DNA of 9,877 bases from DHVE2 group archaeon (GCA_015522935.1 WALH01000076.1:1-9877), one strand, 5' to 3'. Shown: positions 1 to 8,006, numbered from the stretch's first letter. Notes: generated from the sequence alone by a model not told the origin. Translations and numbers: made by a program.

Positions 1-21
1 CTATTTGCCCTTCTGCAAAAA

Positions 22-46
22 CTCTAAATAGAAGCAAAACTTATAG
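22..46 (+). promoter_or_regulatory. Candidate TATA-box region upstream of the giant surface-protein gene
   Basis: The 87 bases before the first gene contain two A/T-rich boxes resembling archaeal TATA elements: ctaaata at 24-30 and cttatag at 40-46. Transcription about 25 bp downstream of either would give a 5' leader of roughly 15-40 nt that includes the ribosome binding site. Neither is a strong consensus match and I cannot tell which is used. The rest of 1-87 shows no gene or RNA. Confidence 0.3.
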
Positions 47-75
47 GAAGCATTAACCAAAAAAGAAAACACAAA

Positions 76-80
76 GGAGG
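76..80 (+). promoter_or_regulatory. Ribosome binding site (GGAGG) of the beta-helix gene
   Basis: GGAGG lies 7 nt before the ATG at 88, within aaaggagg at 73-80. This is near-ideal spacing and supports 88 as the true start of the long reading frame. Confidence 0.85.
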
Positions 81-87
81 AAAAAGC

Positions 88-213
88 ATGAGAAAAGAAG
101 CGAATAAAAGGAAATTGCCCTTCGGAACGAAGGGCATTGAGAGGACGGCCTTAGCCGTCTTTATAGCTCTGATTATGACAACCACAATCTTTGTGCCGGT
201 TATTGGCACAGGA
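88..213 (+). other. Signal peptide / possible signal anchor of the beta-helix protein
   Basis: Residues 1-42 contain about seven Lys/Arg in the first 19 positions, then an uninterrupted hydrophobic segment from A21 to V38 and small residues (G-T-G) after it. This is the layout of a Sec signal. No lipobox cysteine follows the core, so a lipoprotein is not supported. Whether it is cleaved or kept as the sole membrane anchor cannot be told from sequence. Confidence 0.8.
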
Positions 214-3200
214 GAGGGAACGGAGACATTGAACACATATATCGTGTATGGAGAGGTTAATGATTCCTTTGGATTGCCGGTTGTATTTGCGAATATAACG
301 GCAGTGAATATGAACACTGGAGCGGTTATGAATTCTACCGTGGAGGATGGCACTTATTCCATGGATTTGGCTGAGATGAAGAATGGAGTTCATATTGGTG
401 ATAAGATAGAAATTACCTTTGCAGATGGAATTTGTGTTAACACCTATAATTTCACGGTGGATGATTCCGGGGAGAAAATACTGGATGTTCAGCTTGACCC
501 CGTGGATAATGGTATTCCACAATTACCGGATGTTAATCCTCTTCCTCCGGAGCTTCCGGGACTTCCCGATACTGGAATTATCGGAGAGGAGAACGCTACG
601 AGTGTTTATATAAACACAAGCGATTATAACATTACCAATAGCGATAATGAGAGTTCTGAGAATTCACCGATAATAATGAGCGATATGGGTGCTTATCCTT
701 TGGAAATGCCTAGACTTACAGATACACATCTTAGTCCCAGAGATTTGAGGCATTGGAGAGACTTGTTCCCGAAATTTATGGCCTTTGAAGATAAGAAGAA
801 CATGGTTTATGTTGAATTGAAGAATGTCGGTAATGAGAGCTATATTGTAAAGCTGGATTTGTATGGGATTAATCCTGATGGGGATAAAACACTACTCGGA
901 ACGGAGCACTATGGTAACATAAAGCCAGATAGAGAGAAAACAAGGCTTGAGATATGGGTTCCTGCCATGGCTGGCAGGAATTATGTTTATGGAGAAATCT
1001 ATGTTATGGAAGTCAGCGGTGGGTTCTGTCATCCCAATGTGAATTGGACTCTGATTAACACATTCAAGAAGAGCTTTAATGTCGTTCCCGGGGATAGACC
1101 TGTTAGGATTATTACGGGAGATTGGGTTATTGAGGAGCCCACAATTATAGAATCGGAAACTGTCATAGTTAATGGGGATATGTATGTGAATGCCAATTTG
1201 GAGATAAAGAATACTAGTGTTCTAGGCGATGATTTGATAGTAAACGCTACATCCTATACCATTGATGCGGGTTCTAACCATGACATGCAATCTTGGAACT
1301 ATTCTGGGGAATATAAGGTCGAAGTTACTCCCACAGGAACCCTCAATGTTTATGGCAAACTTTGGAACCACCCGAATGACATCTACTACAACTTCTACAT
1401 GAACGGGAGTTTGACTGTGGACAAAAAACTGGGTGCTGCAGAAGCAGGTTCAATCTCAGAGGTTAATGGGGATCCCTCGGATTTGAGTGCTAAAGGTGGG
1501 ATAAGATGTGAGAATGCCAATGGGAGCGTTGTGATAAGGAATGGAGGAATGATTCATAATACCAGAAGTCATGCGCTGTGGCTGTATAATACCAGTGCTA
1601 CGCTGGATGGAGCCCATATATATGATGTCGGAGGTTATGGGGTTTACGGGATAGATTCCCCGGTGCTTGTGAATAATTCCAGGATCAACAATACGAAAAT
1701 CGGAGTCTATCTGAAGAATTGCGCAGGAGGCGGAATAGATGCATGGGGAAAGCCAGATTATACGCCGGGTGTTGACCTCGGCTACTTTATATGGTATGAC
1801 TCCGAAGGATGGCATCTTGGAATAAGTGCCGATGGAAATACCCACACTTTCAACGGAAGCACGAATTACAGCGGTACGGAGCATCCTTTCAGCCTGACGA
1901 TAGATAACAGCGCCATTATAAATCTGGGCGATCCGGATAATGTGACATTCGACCTGTGGATTGACGGAGTCAGACAGCCGACTCTGGTTTTCATAGGCGA
2001 GCATAATCTGAATCCCGAATCTATTCCGTTCACACTGACAAAGAATCTTACGAAGATCGCAGGGAATATCTTTGAGAGATGTTCCAATGCGGGAATTTAC
2101 CTATATCAGTCTTTCAACTATACGGTCAAAGATAACAGTATAAATGGAAGCTTCTGGGGGATAAGGCTTTCCCGTTCGAATCATATGTTTTTATTTGACA
2201 ATAATATGACGAACAGCGGCATATTTGTTTCCGGAAACCTGCTTAAACACTGGAATACTCATACGATTTCTGCAGAGAATACAGTGAATAATAAACCCGT
2301 TTATTACTGGAAGAATGTAGATGGAGGGACGATACCCTCCGGAGCAGGAGAGATCATACTCGGGAACTGCACCAATGTTACTGCAGATAGCCAGAATGTA
2401 AGCGATGGAACCGTCGGAATAGAGCTCGGTTTTTCAAGTTATAACACTCTGAGCAACATTACATCTTCTTCGAACCATTGGGCGGGGATCTATCTGTATC
2501 ATTCAACAAATAATCCGGTAGAACACAGCAATGTAAGTTCAAACGGAAGAAACGTTCTTCTAAGCTATTCTTCGTATAACACCATTGAGAACAGCACATT
2601 CTATGACGCAAAGGGATACGGTAATGTGTATGGTTCCATCCAGCTTTACCACTCTTCAAATAATAACATTGTGAATAACACAGTAGTAAAAACGGGGGTA
2701 GCATTTGGTTGCGGAATATATCTACGGTATTCAAGTCACAACATGTTAGCCAAAAACACCGTATTACACACAGACTACGGGATTCTTTTGTGGGATTCTT
2801 CGAGCAACACAATATACAGAAACAATGCGAGTTTAAATAATGATGTTGGGATACTCGCTCAATATGACTCCCACAAAAACATCATCGAAGAGAATATAGC
2901 AAATAACAACGGCTATGGAATCTATCTCTATTGGATTCATGTCTATTACTATGAAACGGATAATAGAATAATAAACAATACTGCAAATTCAAACTCTAAC
3001 TCAGGGATAATGGTTTATAACTCCCAATATACCAGTATAGAGGGCAATACTGTTAAGTGGAACGGGTATTCGAATTCCGATTATGGAGGCCGAGGAATAG
3101 AACTCTGCGGAGCTAAGAACAATAATATAATAAACAATAATGTTTCAAACAATATCCAAGGAATTTTTCTTGACTCTTACTCTGTATGGTCATATAAATT

Positions 3201-6200
3201 TTGGAATATCTATAACACCGTATCATACAATAATATCTCTGGAAATACCTATGGCATCTACCTGTGGTCTAATTCTAATTCAAAAAATACCCAGAACATC
3301 ATTTCTACGAACAATATTTCTGAAAATACCTATGGTATCTGGTTGGGTGATAGAGCAGTAAATAATGAATTTTCTGGAAACTCGATAAGCTCAGAGATTA
3401 CAGACTCCATAGGGATATACCACGACTCTTCATACTTTAACACCCTAACATCTAACAACATAAGGATTCCAAACGGTACAGGAATATATGTAAATCGTGG
3501 AAATCCAGAGATATCTTCAAATAGGATATGGGAAAGCAAGTGGGGAATATATTCCTCTATCTCTGCAAATCCTGAGATTCTTAATAACAGTATCTGGAAT
3601 TGCGAATCTGGGTCTTATATCGAAGGCAGCTCTTCAATCCATGAAAATGAGGTCTGGAATTCCACATACGGGATTTATACCTCCAGCACATCGAATCCAG
3701 AGATTTATTTGAATACCATCTGGAATTCAAATTATGGGATGTATCTTGAGGGTATGCCGTGGGTACATGAGAATAATGTGTGGAACTGCACCTATGGAAT
3801 TTATACGACCGATATGCCTGCAACAGATACAACAAGAACGAGACTTGAGAACTCTGTGGATGGTGTAGAGAGCGAGACCCTGACATTTTCCAGTGCGGGA
3901 AACAAGGTAGTGCATTTCTCAATACCGAAGAACTCAAAGATAATATCGACATCTTTTAACATAAGTGGAGATAAGGTCAGCAAGAGCGGTTATTTCCATT
4001 ATCAAGGGCAATACTCCCAGTACGGAACCAAAGGAAAAGACATAAAAGGGGACGAATGGACGGCGAAGGAAAACGGAGTTCTTAGCTGTACCAAGGCATA
4101 CATAGGCACCAGCGGACCCACTCCTACCAACTCCAGGTCTTCCTCCATAACATACATAGCTTCTATATATGAAAATGGAGATCATATTGCCACGTCAGAG
4201 AAAGTAAATAGTGATGGAAATAACAAATGGGAAGTGTTCCATTTCAATAATGTCAAAATAACAAAAGGGAACAAATATTATATCGAAATAACCTCAACAG
4301 ATAATTTCACTTGGTATAAAAACTCAAATGAGCGGTTTGCGGAGATAGACTGCGGAACATTCGTATATTATCCTCTAAATTCGAAAATAGATATGGGTTC
4401 TGACGGAGATTTCGAATGGCAATACAACGGAGAATTAAAAACAACAGTGTCTTTGGGCGATTACAACACAACTCCGGAGCTTTCCACGGAGATTCAGAGG
4501 TACATAGACAATAATATCCCTGATTCTCAAGGAAATGTTAACATACCTATGAAAATACATTCTGACTCCGCAGGAAAATTAACAATTTTCAACATAAACA
4601 TAGAATACAATCCTCCCGTACTGGTGGAAAACAATGAACTTTATGGGAATGAATACGGAATCTTTTCCGACACAGATACAGAGGCGACGTTCCTGAATAA
4701 TGTGGCCCACAACAATTCTTACGGAATCTATGCAGAAAACTACCCACCCATAATAGGAAACGATTTCTTCAACAACACCAAACTTGGAATGTACCTCTAT
4801 GAGTTTTATGGGAATGCAAGTTACAACACCGTATACAACAATGAATACGGCATTTATGTGAAAAACAGCACAGGAATTCTTGAGAACAACGAGATATATG
4901 GGCACAAACACATAGGGTATGCAGAAGGAGCAGGTGGATATGAGTATGCATATTACTATGGATACGGAATATACTGTAGCAATTCTAGCGCTGAAATAAT
5001 CAAAAACAACCTCTACAACAACAGTGTAGGAATACATATGAATAACTCGGAAAATGCGAGCATAGAAAGCAATAGAATCACAGAGAGGCATATTAAAGGA
5101 ATCATAGCCACCTATTCAAAGAACATATCAATGGATAGCAATTACATAAACAGGGCAAAATTTGCTATTGAGATGGGAAATGTAGAAAACAGCAGTATTT
5201 CTAAAAATACAATACAGCACACGATATGGCTCGGAATAAGTGGTGTTGAATGCTATAACACCTCATTATCAAACAACACATTATCGAACAGCTACCCGTA
5301 TTCCGGCGGCATCAACCTCTATTCCTCTGAGAATAGCATAATAAGAGACAATCTTTTCGATAATGATATCGGAATAAGCCTTCGTTCTGGTTCCAGATAC
5401 AATATAGTGATAAAGAACAGAATTTCCGCAAGTGAATGGGGCGGAATTGAGATAGTGGATTCCAATAACAATACGATAGAGGAAAATACTGTTTGCAGTG
5501 CGAACACACAACAGATAGTTTATGCGATATCGTCAATAAGATCCGAAAACAACATCATAACAGGAAATGAACTAAATAACGCATCAATAGGGATCTATAT
5601 TTCAGATTCGTTTAAAGAGATTATAGAGAGGAATATCATTGAAAACATGGTGGAGCCATCAAAATTGAGCGACTATTCTGGCATATACATAATCGAATCC
5701 GATGAAATAGAGATTAAAAACAACCACATTGATAACTGCATATTCGGGATAAATATAGAGAAATCTGCTGTGGAAATAGAAGAAAACGCAATAGAAAACA
5801 ACAAGCTTTCAGGGATAGTGGCATCAGTTGTTCCAAGTCCTGCGGAAAAGACAATCATAATAAAGAACAACTCAATATATGGAAACGGATATGATACTTC
5901 CCTGATTTCCTCCCTTAAATCCAGATATCCAGAGATTTATGCCAAATACCCATTGAACTCTGGTATTGAAATATGGAGCGGAAACGCCACAATACTGAAT
6001 AACACAATCACCAACAATTACGGAGACGGAATACTCATCACAGGAGATGATACGAGAGGTTATTTCAGACCTTACATCGCCAGTAACAACATCTCCGGAA
6101 ACGCTGAATGGGGCATAGAGGCCAGATACGAGGCTCCGCTGAACAATCAGACGATAAATGAGGACAATACATGGGTTGTGAACAACACAGATGGCAGATT

Positions 6201-6492
6201 CGTGCAGGAATGGTTTATAAGAGTACACGTAACCCTTAACGGAAACGATGTTTCAGGAGCTACTGTATGGATAGAAGATGTAACAGGCACTGAGGTCTGG
6301 AGAGGAAACACAGATGAAAACGGATTGACACCTTGCATCACTGTAATAGAATACTACATAAACAATACCGGTGAAATGCACACCAGAACTCCCCATGTTA
6401 TTCATGCAAGCTATGAGGACAACTATTACGGTGTGCTCACAGAGCGCATAAACAGAAATATGCCTGAGATTGAGGTGCAGATAAGCCAATAA
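88..6492 (+). CDS. Giant exported multidomain right-handed beta-helix (NosD/PbH1-like) surface protein
   Basis: This 2134-residue protein starts with a basic stretch (residues 1-20) and a hydrophobic core (about 21-39), a typical signal peptide or signal anchor. Residues ~50-137 look like a transthyretin/carboxypeptidase-regulatory fold. A Pro-rich linker (~143-162) and an Ig/CARDB-like domain (~235-335) follow. Three stretches (about 340-550, 650-1243, 1512-2030) carry the recurring Asn-rich pattern N-x-I-x2-N followed by Y-G-I-Y/L about every 22 residues, which marks right-handed parallel beta-helices. The segment N731-G746 resembles a module often seen in archaeal NosD-like proteins. Non-helical modules lie at ~550-650 and 1244-1511. 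A second transthyretin-like domain closes the protein (2042-2134). N-X-S/T sequons are abundant, which fits a glycosylated outside protein. No catalytic motif and no C-terminal transmembrane anchor were seen. Adhesion, glycan binding or envelope structure is inference; the specific function is unknown. Confidence 0.9.
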   Translation: MRKEANKRKLPFGTKGIERTALAVFIALIMTTTIFVPVIGTGEGTETLNTYIVYGEVNDSFGLPVVFANITAVNMNTGAVMNSTVEDGTYSMDLAEMKNGVHIGDKIEITFADGICVNTYNFTVDDSGEKILDVQLDPVDNGIPQLPDVNPLPPELPGLPDTGIIGEENATSVYINTSDYNITNSDNESSENSPIIMSDMGAYPLEMPRLTDTHLSPRDLRHWRDLFPKFMAFEDKKNMVYVELKNVGNESYIVKLDLYGINPDGDKTLLGTEHYGNIKPDREKTRLEIWVPAMAGRNYVYGEIYVMEVSGGFCHPNVNWTLINTFKKSFNVVPGDRPVRIITGDWVIEEPTIIESETVIVNGDMYVNANLEIKNTSVLGDDLIVNATSYTIDAGSNHDMQSWNYSGEYKVEVTPTGTLNVYGKLWNHPNDIYYNFYMNGSLTVDKKLGAAEAGSISEVNGDPSDLSAKGGIRCENANGSVVIRNGGMIHNTRSHALWLYNTSATLDGAHIYDVGGYGVYGIDSPVLVNNSRINNTKIGVYLKNCAGGGIDAWGKPDYTPGVDLGYFIWYDSEGWHLGISADGNTHTFNGSTNYSGTEHPFSLTIDNSAIINLGDPDNVTFDLWIDGVRQPTLVFIGEHNLNPESIPFTLTKNLTKIAGNIFERCSNAGIYLYQSFNYTVKDNSINGSFWGIRLSRSNHMFLFDNNMTNSGIFVSGNLLKHWNTHTISAENTVNNKPVYYWKNVDGGTIPSGAGEIILGNCTNVTADSQNVSDGTVGIELGFSSYNTLSNITSSSNHWAGIYLYHSTNNPVEHSNVSSNGRNVLLSYSSYNTIENSTFYDAKGYGNVYGSIQLYHSSNNNIVNNTVVKTGVAFGCGIYLRYSSHNMLAKNTVLHTDYGILLWDSSSNTIYRNNASLNNDVGILAQYDSHKNIIEENIANNNGYGIYLYWIHVYYYETDNRIINNTANSNSNSGIMVYNSQYTSIEGNTVKWNGYSNSDYGGRGIELCGAKNNNIINNNVSNNIQGIFLDSYSVWSYKFWNIYNTVSYNNISGNTYGIYLWSNSNSKNTQNIISTNNISENTYGIWLGDRAVNNEFSGNSISSEITDSIGIYHDSSYFNTLTSNNIRIPNGTGIYVNRGNPEISSNRIWESKWGIYSSISANPEILNNSIWNCESGSYIEGSSSIHENEVWNSTYGIYTSSTSNPEIYLNTIWNSNYGMYLEGMPWVHENNVWNCTYGIYTTDMPATDTTRTRLENSVDGVESETLTFSSAGNKVVHFSIPKNSKIISTSFNISGDKVSKSGYFHYQGQYSQYGTKGKDIKGDEWTAKENGVLSCTKAYIGTSGPTPTNSRSSSITYIASIYENGDHIATSEKVNSDGNNKWEVFHFNNVKITKGNKYYIEITSTDNFTWYKNSNERFAEIDCGTFVYYPLNSKIDMGSDGDFEWQYNGELKTTVSLGDYNTTPELSTEIQRYIDNNIPDSQGNVNIPMKIHSDSAGKLTIFNINIEYNPPVLVENNELYGNEYGIFSDTDTEATFLNNVAHNNSYGIYAENYPPIIGNDFFNNTKLGMYLYEFYGNASYNTVYNNEYGIYVKNSTGILENNEIYGHKHIGYAEGAGGYEYAYYYGYGIYCSNSSAEIIKNNLYNNSVGIHMNNSENASIESNRITERHIKGIIATYSKNISMDSNYINRAKFAIEMGNVENSSISKNTIQHTIWLGISGVECYNTSLSNNTLSNSYPYSGGINLYSSENSIIRDNLFDNDIGISLRSGSRYNIVIKNRISASEWGGIEIVDSNNNTIEENTVCSANTQQIVYAISSIRSENNIITGNELNNASIGIYISDSFKEIIERNIIENMVEPSKLSDYSGIYIIESDEIEIKNNHIDNCIFGINIEKSAVEIEENAIENNKLSGIVASVVPSPAEKTIIIKNNSIYGNGYDTSLISSLKSRYPEIYAKYPLNSGIEIWSGNATILNNTITNNYGDGILITGDDTRGYFRPYIASNNISGNAEWGIEARYEAPLNNQTINEDNTWVVNNTDGRFVQEWFIRVHVTLNGNDVSGATVWIEDVTGTEVWRGNTDENGLTPCITVIEYYINNTGEMHTRTPHVIHASYEDNYYGVLTERINRNMPEIEVQISQ
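1735..2037 (+). other. Non-helical module inserted between the first and second beta-helices
   Basis: Residues ~550-650 break the Asn-ladder periodicity. The segment has a tryptophan/aromatic-rich strand (Y-F-I-W-Y at 566-570 and W575), His/Thr-rich strands (585-600) and ordered hydrophobic alternation (S602 to F635), suggesting an all-beta sandwich domain. The NosD-type periodicity resumes at about A658-G659-N660. I do not recognise the family with certainty, so this is described rather than named. Confidence 0.5.
3502..3819 (+). repeat. Protein-level tandem repeat: one 22-residue half unit plus two 42-residue units
   Basis: Residues 1161-1202 and 1203-1244 are two 42-residue units, each made of a 22-residue coil starting N-P-E-I and reaching I-W at positions 9-10, followed by a 20-residue coil ending H-E-N-x-V-W and then Y-G-I-Y-T. 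A single NPEI half unit (1139-1160) precedes them. The DNA copies (3568-3693 and 3694-3819) have diverged clearly, so this is an old internal duplication and not a recent slippage array. Confidence 0.8.
3817..4620 (+). other. Large non-helical insertion with a nested inner module inside the beta-helix
   Basis: Residues 1244-1511 lack the Asn-ladder pattern. The outer halves (about 1255-1295 and 1432-1511) look like one split beta-sandwich: the first has F-S-I-P-K followed by F-N-I-S-G, the second has D-M-G-S-D-G-D-F-E-W (1435-1444) and ends in N-I-N-I-E-Y. This pairing resembles a module met in other archaeal surface proteins (recalled, not searched). Between them, about 1296-1430, sits a separate beta-rich segment holding two cysteines (C1334, C1422) that could form a disulfide. 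The helix restarts at V1513-E-N-N-E-L-Y-G-N. Confidence 0.5.
6211..6489 (+). other. C-terminal transthyretin/carboxypeptidase-regulatory-like domain of the beta-helix protein
   Basis: Residues 2042-2134 follow the last helix coil. The order of a strand (I-R-V-H-V-T-L), the turn N-G-N-D-V-S-G-A, a strand V-W-I-E-D and the loop G-N-T-D-E-N-G-L is the usual pattern of this small beta-sandwich family. It mirrors the similar domain near the N terminus (~50-137), so the helices are bracketed by two like domains. The chain ends shortly after, with no hydrophobic tail. Confidence 0.5.
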
Positions 6493-6589
6493 TACATTCA
6501 TCTTATTTTCATATAAAGTCGAAATCCGTCGACATGGTCGCAGATACTATTAAATAAGACCGTGAATTCCGCCCCCAGAAGGCGTAAAA
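6493..6589 (+). other. Intergenic region between the surface-protein gene and the kor operon
   Basis: This 97-bp gap has a T-rich stretch (tcttattttc, 6501-6510) that could end transcription of the upstream gene, an A/T box catataaag (6510-6518), and a short 5-bp inverted repeat (gtcga 6518-6522 / tcgac 6529-6533, 6-nt loop). None of these alone is strong. No tRNA or small open frame is evident. Confidence 0.4.
6550..6556 (+). promoter_or_regulatory. Candidate archaeal TATA box for the kor operon
   Basis: TTAAATA sits about 34-40 bp before the korD start codon. Initiation about 25 bp downstream of it would give a leader of only about 10-15 nt, typical for archaeal operons. A second weaker box (6510-6518) is an alternative. 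The weak pairing upstream of korD (aaggcg at 6579-6584) fits a short-leader transcript. Confidence 0.45.
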
Positions 6590-6874
6590 ATGGCGACTGA
6601 AAGCAAAACTGAAAAATTGCTCCAGAAGACAGGTGCGAGCCTTCCCCGAGGCGAGGTTTATCTCATAGAGGACAGGTGTAAAGGCTGCGGATTGTGCATA
6701 GCCTTCTGTCCCAAGCATGTTCTGGTGGTTTCCGATAGGTTCAACAAGAAGGGCTATCATCCTCCTGAGCTGGTGGAAGAGGAGCCTCTTAATGTTTGCA
6801 TAAACTGCGGTTTCTGTGAGAGGATATGCCCTGAATTTGCCATTTTTGTGAAAGAAAAGAAGAAGGAGGAATGA
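6590..6874 (+). CDS. korD: 2-oxoacid:ferredoxin oxidoreductase delta subunit, 2x[4Fe-4S] ferredoxin-like
   Basis: This 94-residue protein carries two classic CxxCxxCxxxCP cluster-binding motifs, at Cys30/33/36/40 and Cys70/73/76/80, about 40 residues apart. It therefore binds two [4Fe-4S] clusters and is the electron-wire subunit that links the catalytic core to external ferredoxin. The length and the place directly before the alpha subunit match KorD of archaeal 2-oxoglutarate:ferredoxin oxidoreductases. A Lys/Glu-rich tail follows the second motif. The ATG at 6590 is preceded by only a weak Shine-Dalgarno-like aaggcg, but no upstream in-frame start is better. It is the first gene of a tightly packed operon; one base separates its stop from korA. 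A free-standing ferredoxin is less likely given the context. Confidence 0.9.
   Translation: MATESKTEKLLQKTGASLPRGEVYLIEDRCKGCGLCIAFCPKHVLVVSDRFNKKGYHPPELVEEEPLNVCINCGFCERICPEFAIFVKEKKKEE
6865..6869 (+). promoter_or_regulatory. Ribosome binding site that decides the GTG start of korA
   Basis: GGAGG ends 6 nt before the GTG at 6876. The two nearby ATGs (6871 and 6874) are in a frame that hits TGA at once, so they cannot start korA; this site selects GTG. Confidence 0.8.
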
Positions 6875-6875
6875 T

Positions 6876-8006
6876 GTGAGCAAGGACATTCTTGTAGGTG
6901 ACCATTTTTTAAGCGGGGATGTTGCCGCTGCAGAGGGCGCCATAGCAGCAGGTTGCAGGTTCTTCGCAGGCTATCCAATAACTCCATCCAGTGAAGTGGC
7001 GGAAAGGATGGCTAGAAGGCTCCCTGAAGTTGGTGGGATATTCATACAGATGGAAGATGAGTTGGGTTCCATGGCTGCTCTTCTTGGTGCATCATGGGGT
7101 GGAAAGAAAGCCATGACCGCCACCTCAGGCCCTGGATTCAGCCTGATGATGGAGAACTACGGACTGGGAATGATGACAGAGACCCCTGCTGTGATAGTCG
7201 ATGTCCAAAGAGGAGGCCCTTCAACAGGTCTGCCCACACTTCTGGGACAGGGAGATGTGATGCAGGCGAGATGGGGCTCTCATGGTCCATATCAAGCCAT
7301 AGCGCTCACTCCTGAATCACCTCAGGAATGCTTTAATCTCACTATAAGGGCATTCAATCTCGCTGAGAAGTACAGACAGCCTGTAGTGGTCTTAATGGAC
7401 GAATCTTTGGGACATCTGTTCGAAAGGGTTACCATACCTCCGAGGGAGGAGATAGAGATAACAGATAGAAAGATACTGAAGGACAAGAACAGGGACATAT
7501 ATGAGGCTGATGAGGACCTGATACCTCCGATGCCTCCTGTTGGCGAGGGATTCGGGATACATGTAACCGGCTTAACTCACGATGAAAGGGGATATCCTTC
7601 GATAAACGCCGAGACTCAGGAGAGAATGATAAGGAGGATAAATGACAAGATAAGCAAGCATGCCCCGGAGATAATAGACTACGAGGAGTTCATGACGGAT
7701 GATGCAGATGTAATAGTTGTCGCATACGGAATAACGGCGAGGTCTGCGAGAAGGGCCGTGATAATGGCGAGGGAAAAGGGAATAAAGGCTGGACTGTTCA
7801 GGTTCAAAGTGATATGGCCCTTCCCATCAGAGAGGCTGGAAGAGCTTTCAGATAGAGAGTTTGTCGTTGCGGAGGTGAACAACGGACAGGCTCTGGTGGA
7901 GGTGGAGAGGGCCATAAGAAAAAGAGCTATATTCGTCGGAAAGATGGGTGGAGAGCCGCACAGGCCTGAGGAGATACTGAAAGGAATAGAGGAGGCGCTC
8001 AAATGA
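6876..8006 (+). CDS. korA: 2-oxoglutarate:ferredoxin oxidoreductase subunit alpha
   Basis: This 376-residue protein begins at a GTG codon. Near the N terminus is G-Y-P-I-T-P-S-S-E (32-40), the YPITP signature of alpha subunits that helps hold the 2-oxoacid substrate. Next come Q-M-E-D-E (58-62) with the Glu region that assists thiamine diphosphate, T-A-T-S-G-P-G (81-87), and Q-R-G-G-P-S-T-G (111-118). The C-terminal third (about D275 on) is the transketolase-C-like domain. It is full length for KorA. With KorB it decarboxylates 2-oxoglutarate, adds CoA, and reduces ferredoxin, giving succinyl-CoA; the reverse reaction serves carbon fixation. Other substrates such as branched-chain 2-oxoacids (Vor type) are possible, since subunit sequence alone does not prove specificity. 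Its stop codon overlaps the korB start by four bases. Confidence 0.92.
   Translation: MSKDILVGDHFLSGDVAAAEGAIAAGCRFFAGYPITPSSEVAERMARRLPEVGGIFIQMEDELGSMAALLGASWGGKKAMTATSGPGFSLMMENYGLGMMTETPAVIVDVQRGGPSTGLPTLLGQGDVMQARWGSHGPYQAIALTPESPQECFNLTIRAFNLAEKYRQPVVVLMDESLGHLFERVTIPPREEIEITDRKILKDKNRDIYEADEDLIPPMPPVGEGFGIHVTGLTHDERGYPSINAETQERMIRRINDKISKHAPEIIDYEEFMTDDADVIVVAYGITARSARRAVIMAREKGIKAGLFRFKVIWPFPSERLEELSDREFVVAEVNNGQALVEVERAIRKRAIFVGKMGGEPHRPEEILKGIEEALK

Noticed and set aside
562..576. LPDTG (residues 159-163), which resembles a sortase LPXTG signal
   Set aside because: It lies in an internal Pro-rich linker near the N terminus, not before a C-terminal hydrophobic segment and basic tail. 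Sortase sorting is not supported.
2065..3819. Repeated NNT/NNI coil motifs as a possible CRISPR or DNA repeat array
   Set aside because: The repetition is at protein level within an open frame; DNA units are diverged and there are no identical repeats with unique spacers.
4579..5091. Minus-strand open frame of 170 codons
   Set aside because: It is antisense to the beta-helix gene, whose Asn-rich codons read as hydrophobic Val/Ile codons on the other strand. No ribosome binding site or known motif.
6518..6533. Short inverted repeat gtcga/tcgac as a terminator or operator
   Set aside because: Only 5 bp of stem with a 6-nt loop and no following T-run; it is likely chance, so it is mentioned only within the intergenic entry.
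6570..6584. Hairpin cgcc/ggcg just before korD
   Set aside because: A 4-bp stem is too short to claim as a regulatory structure.
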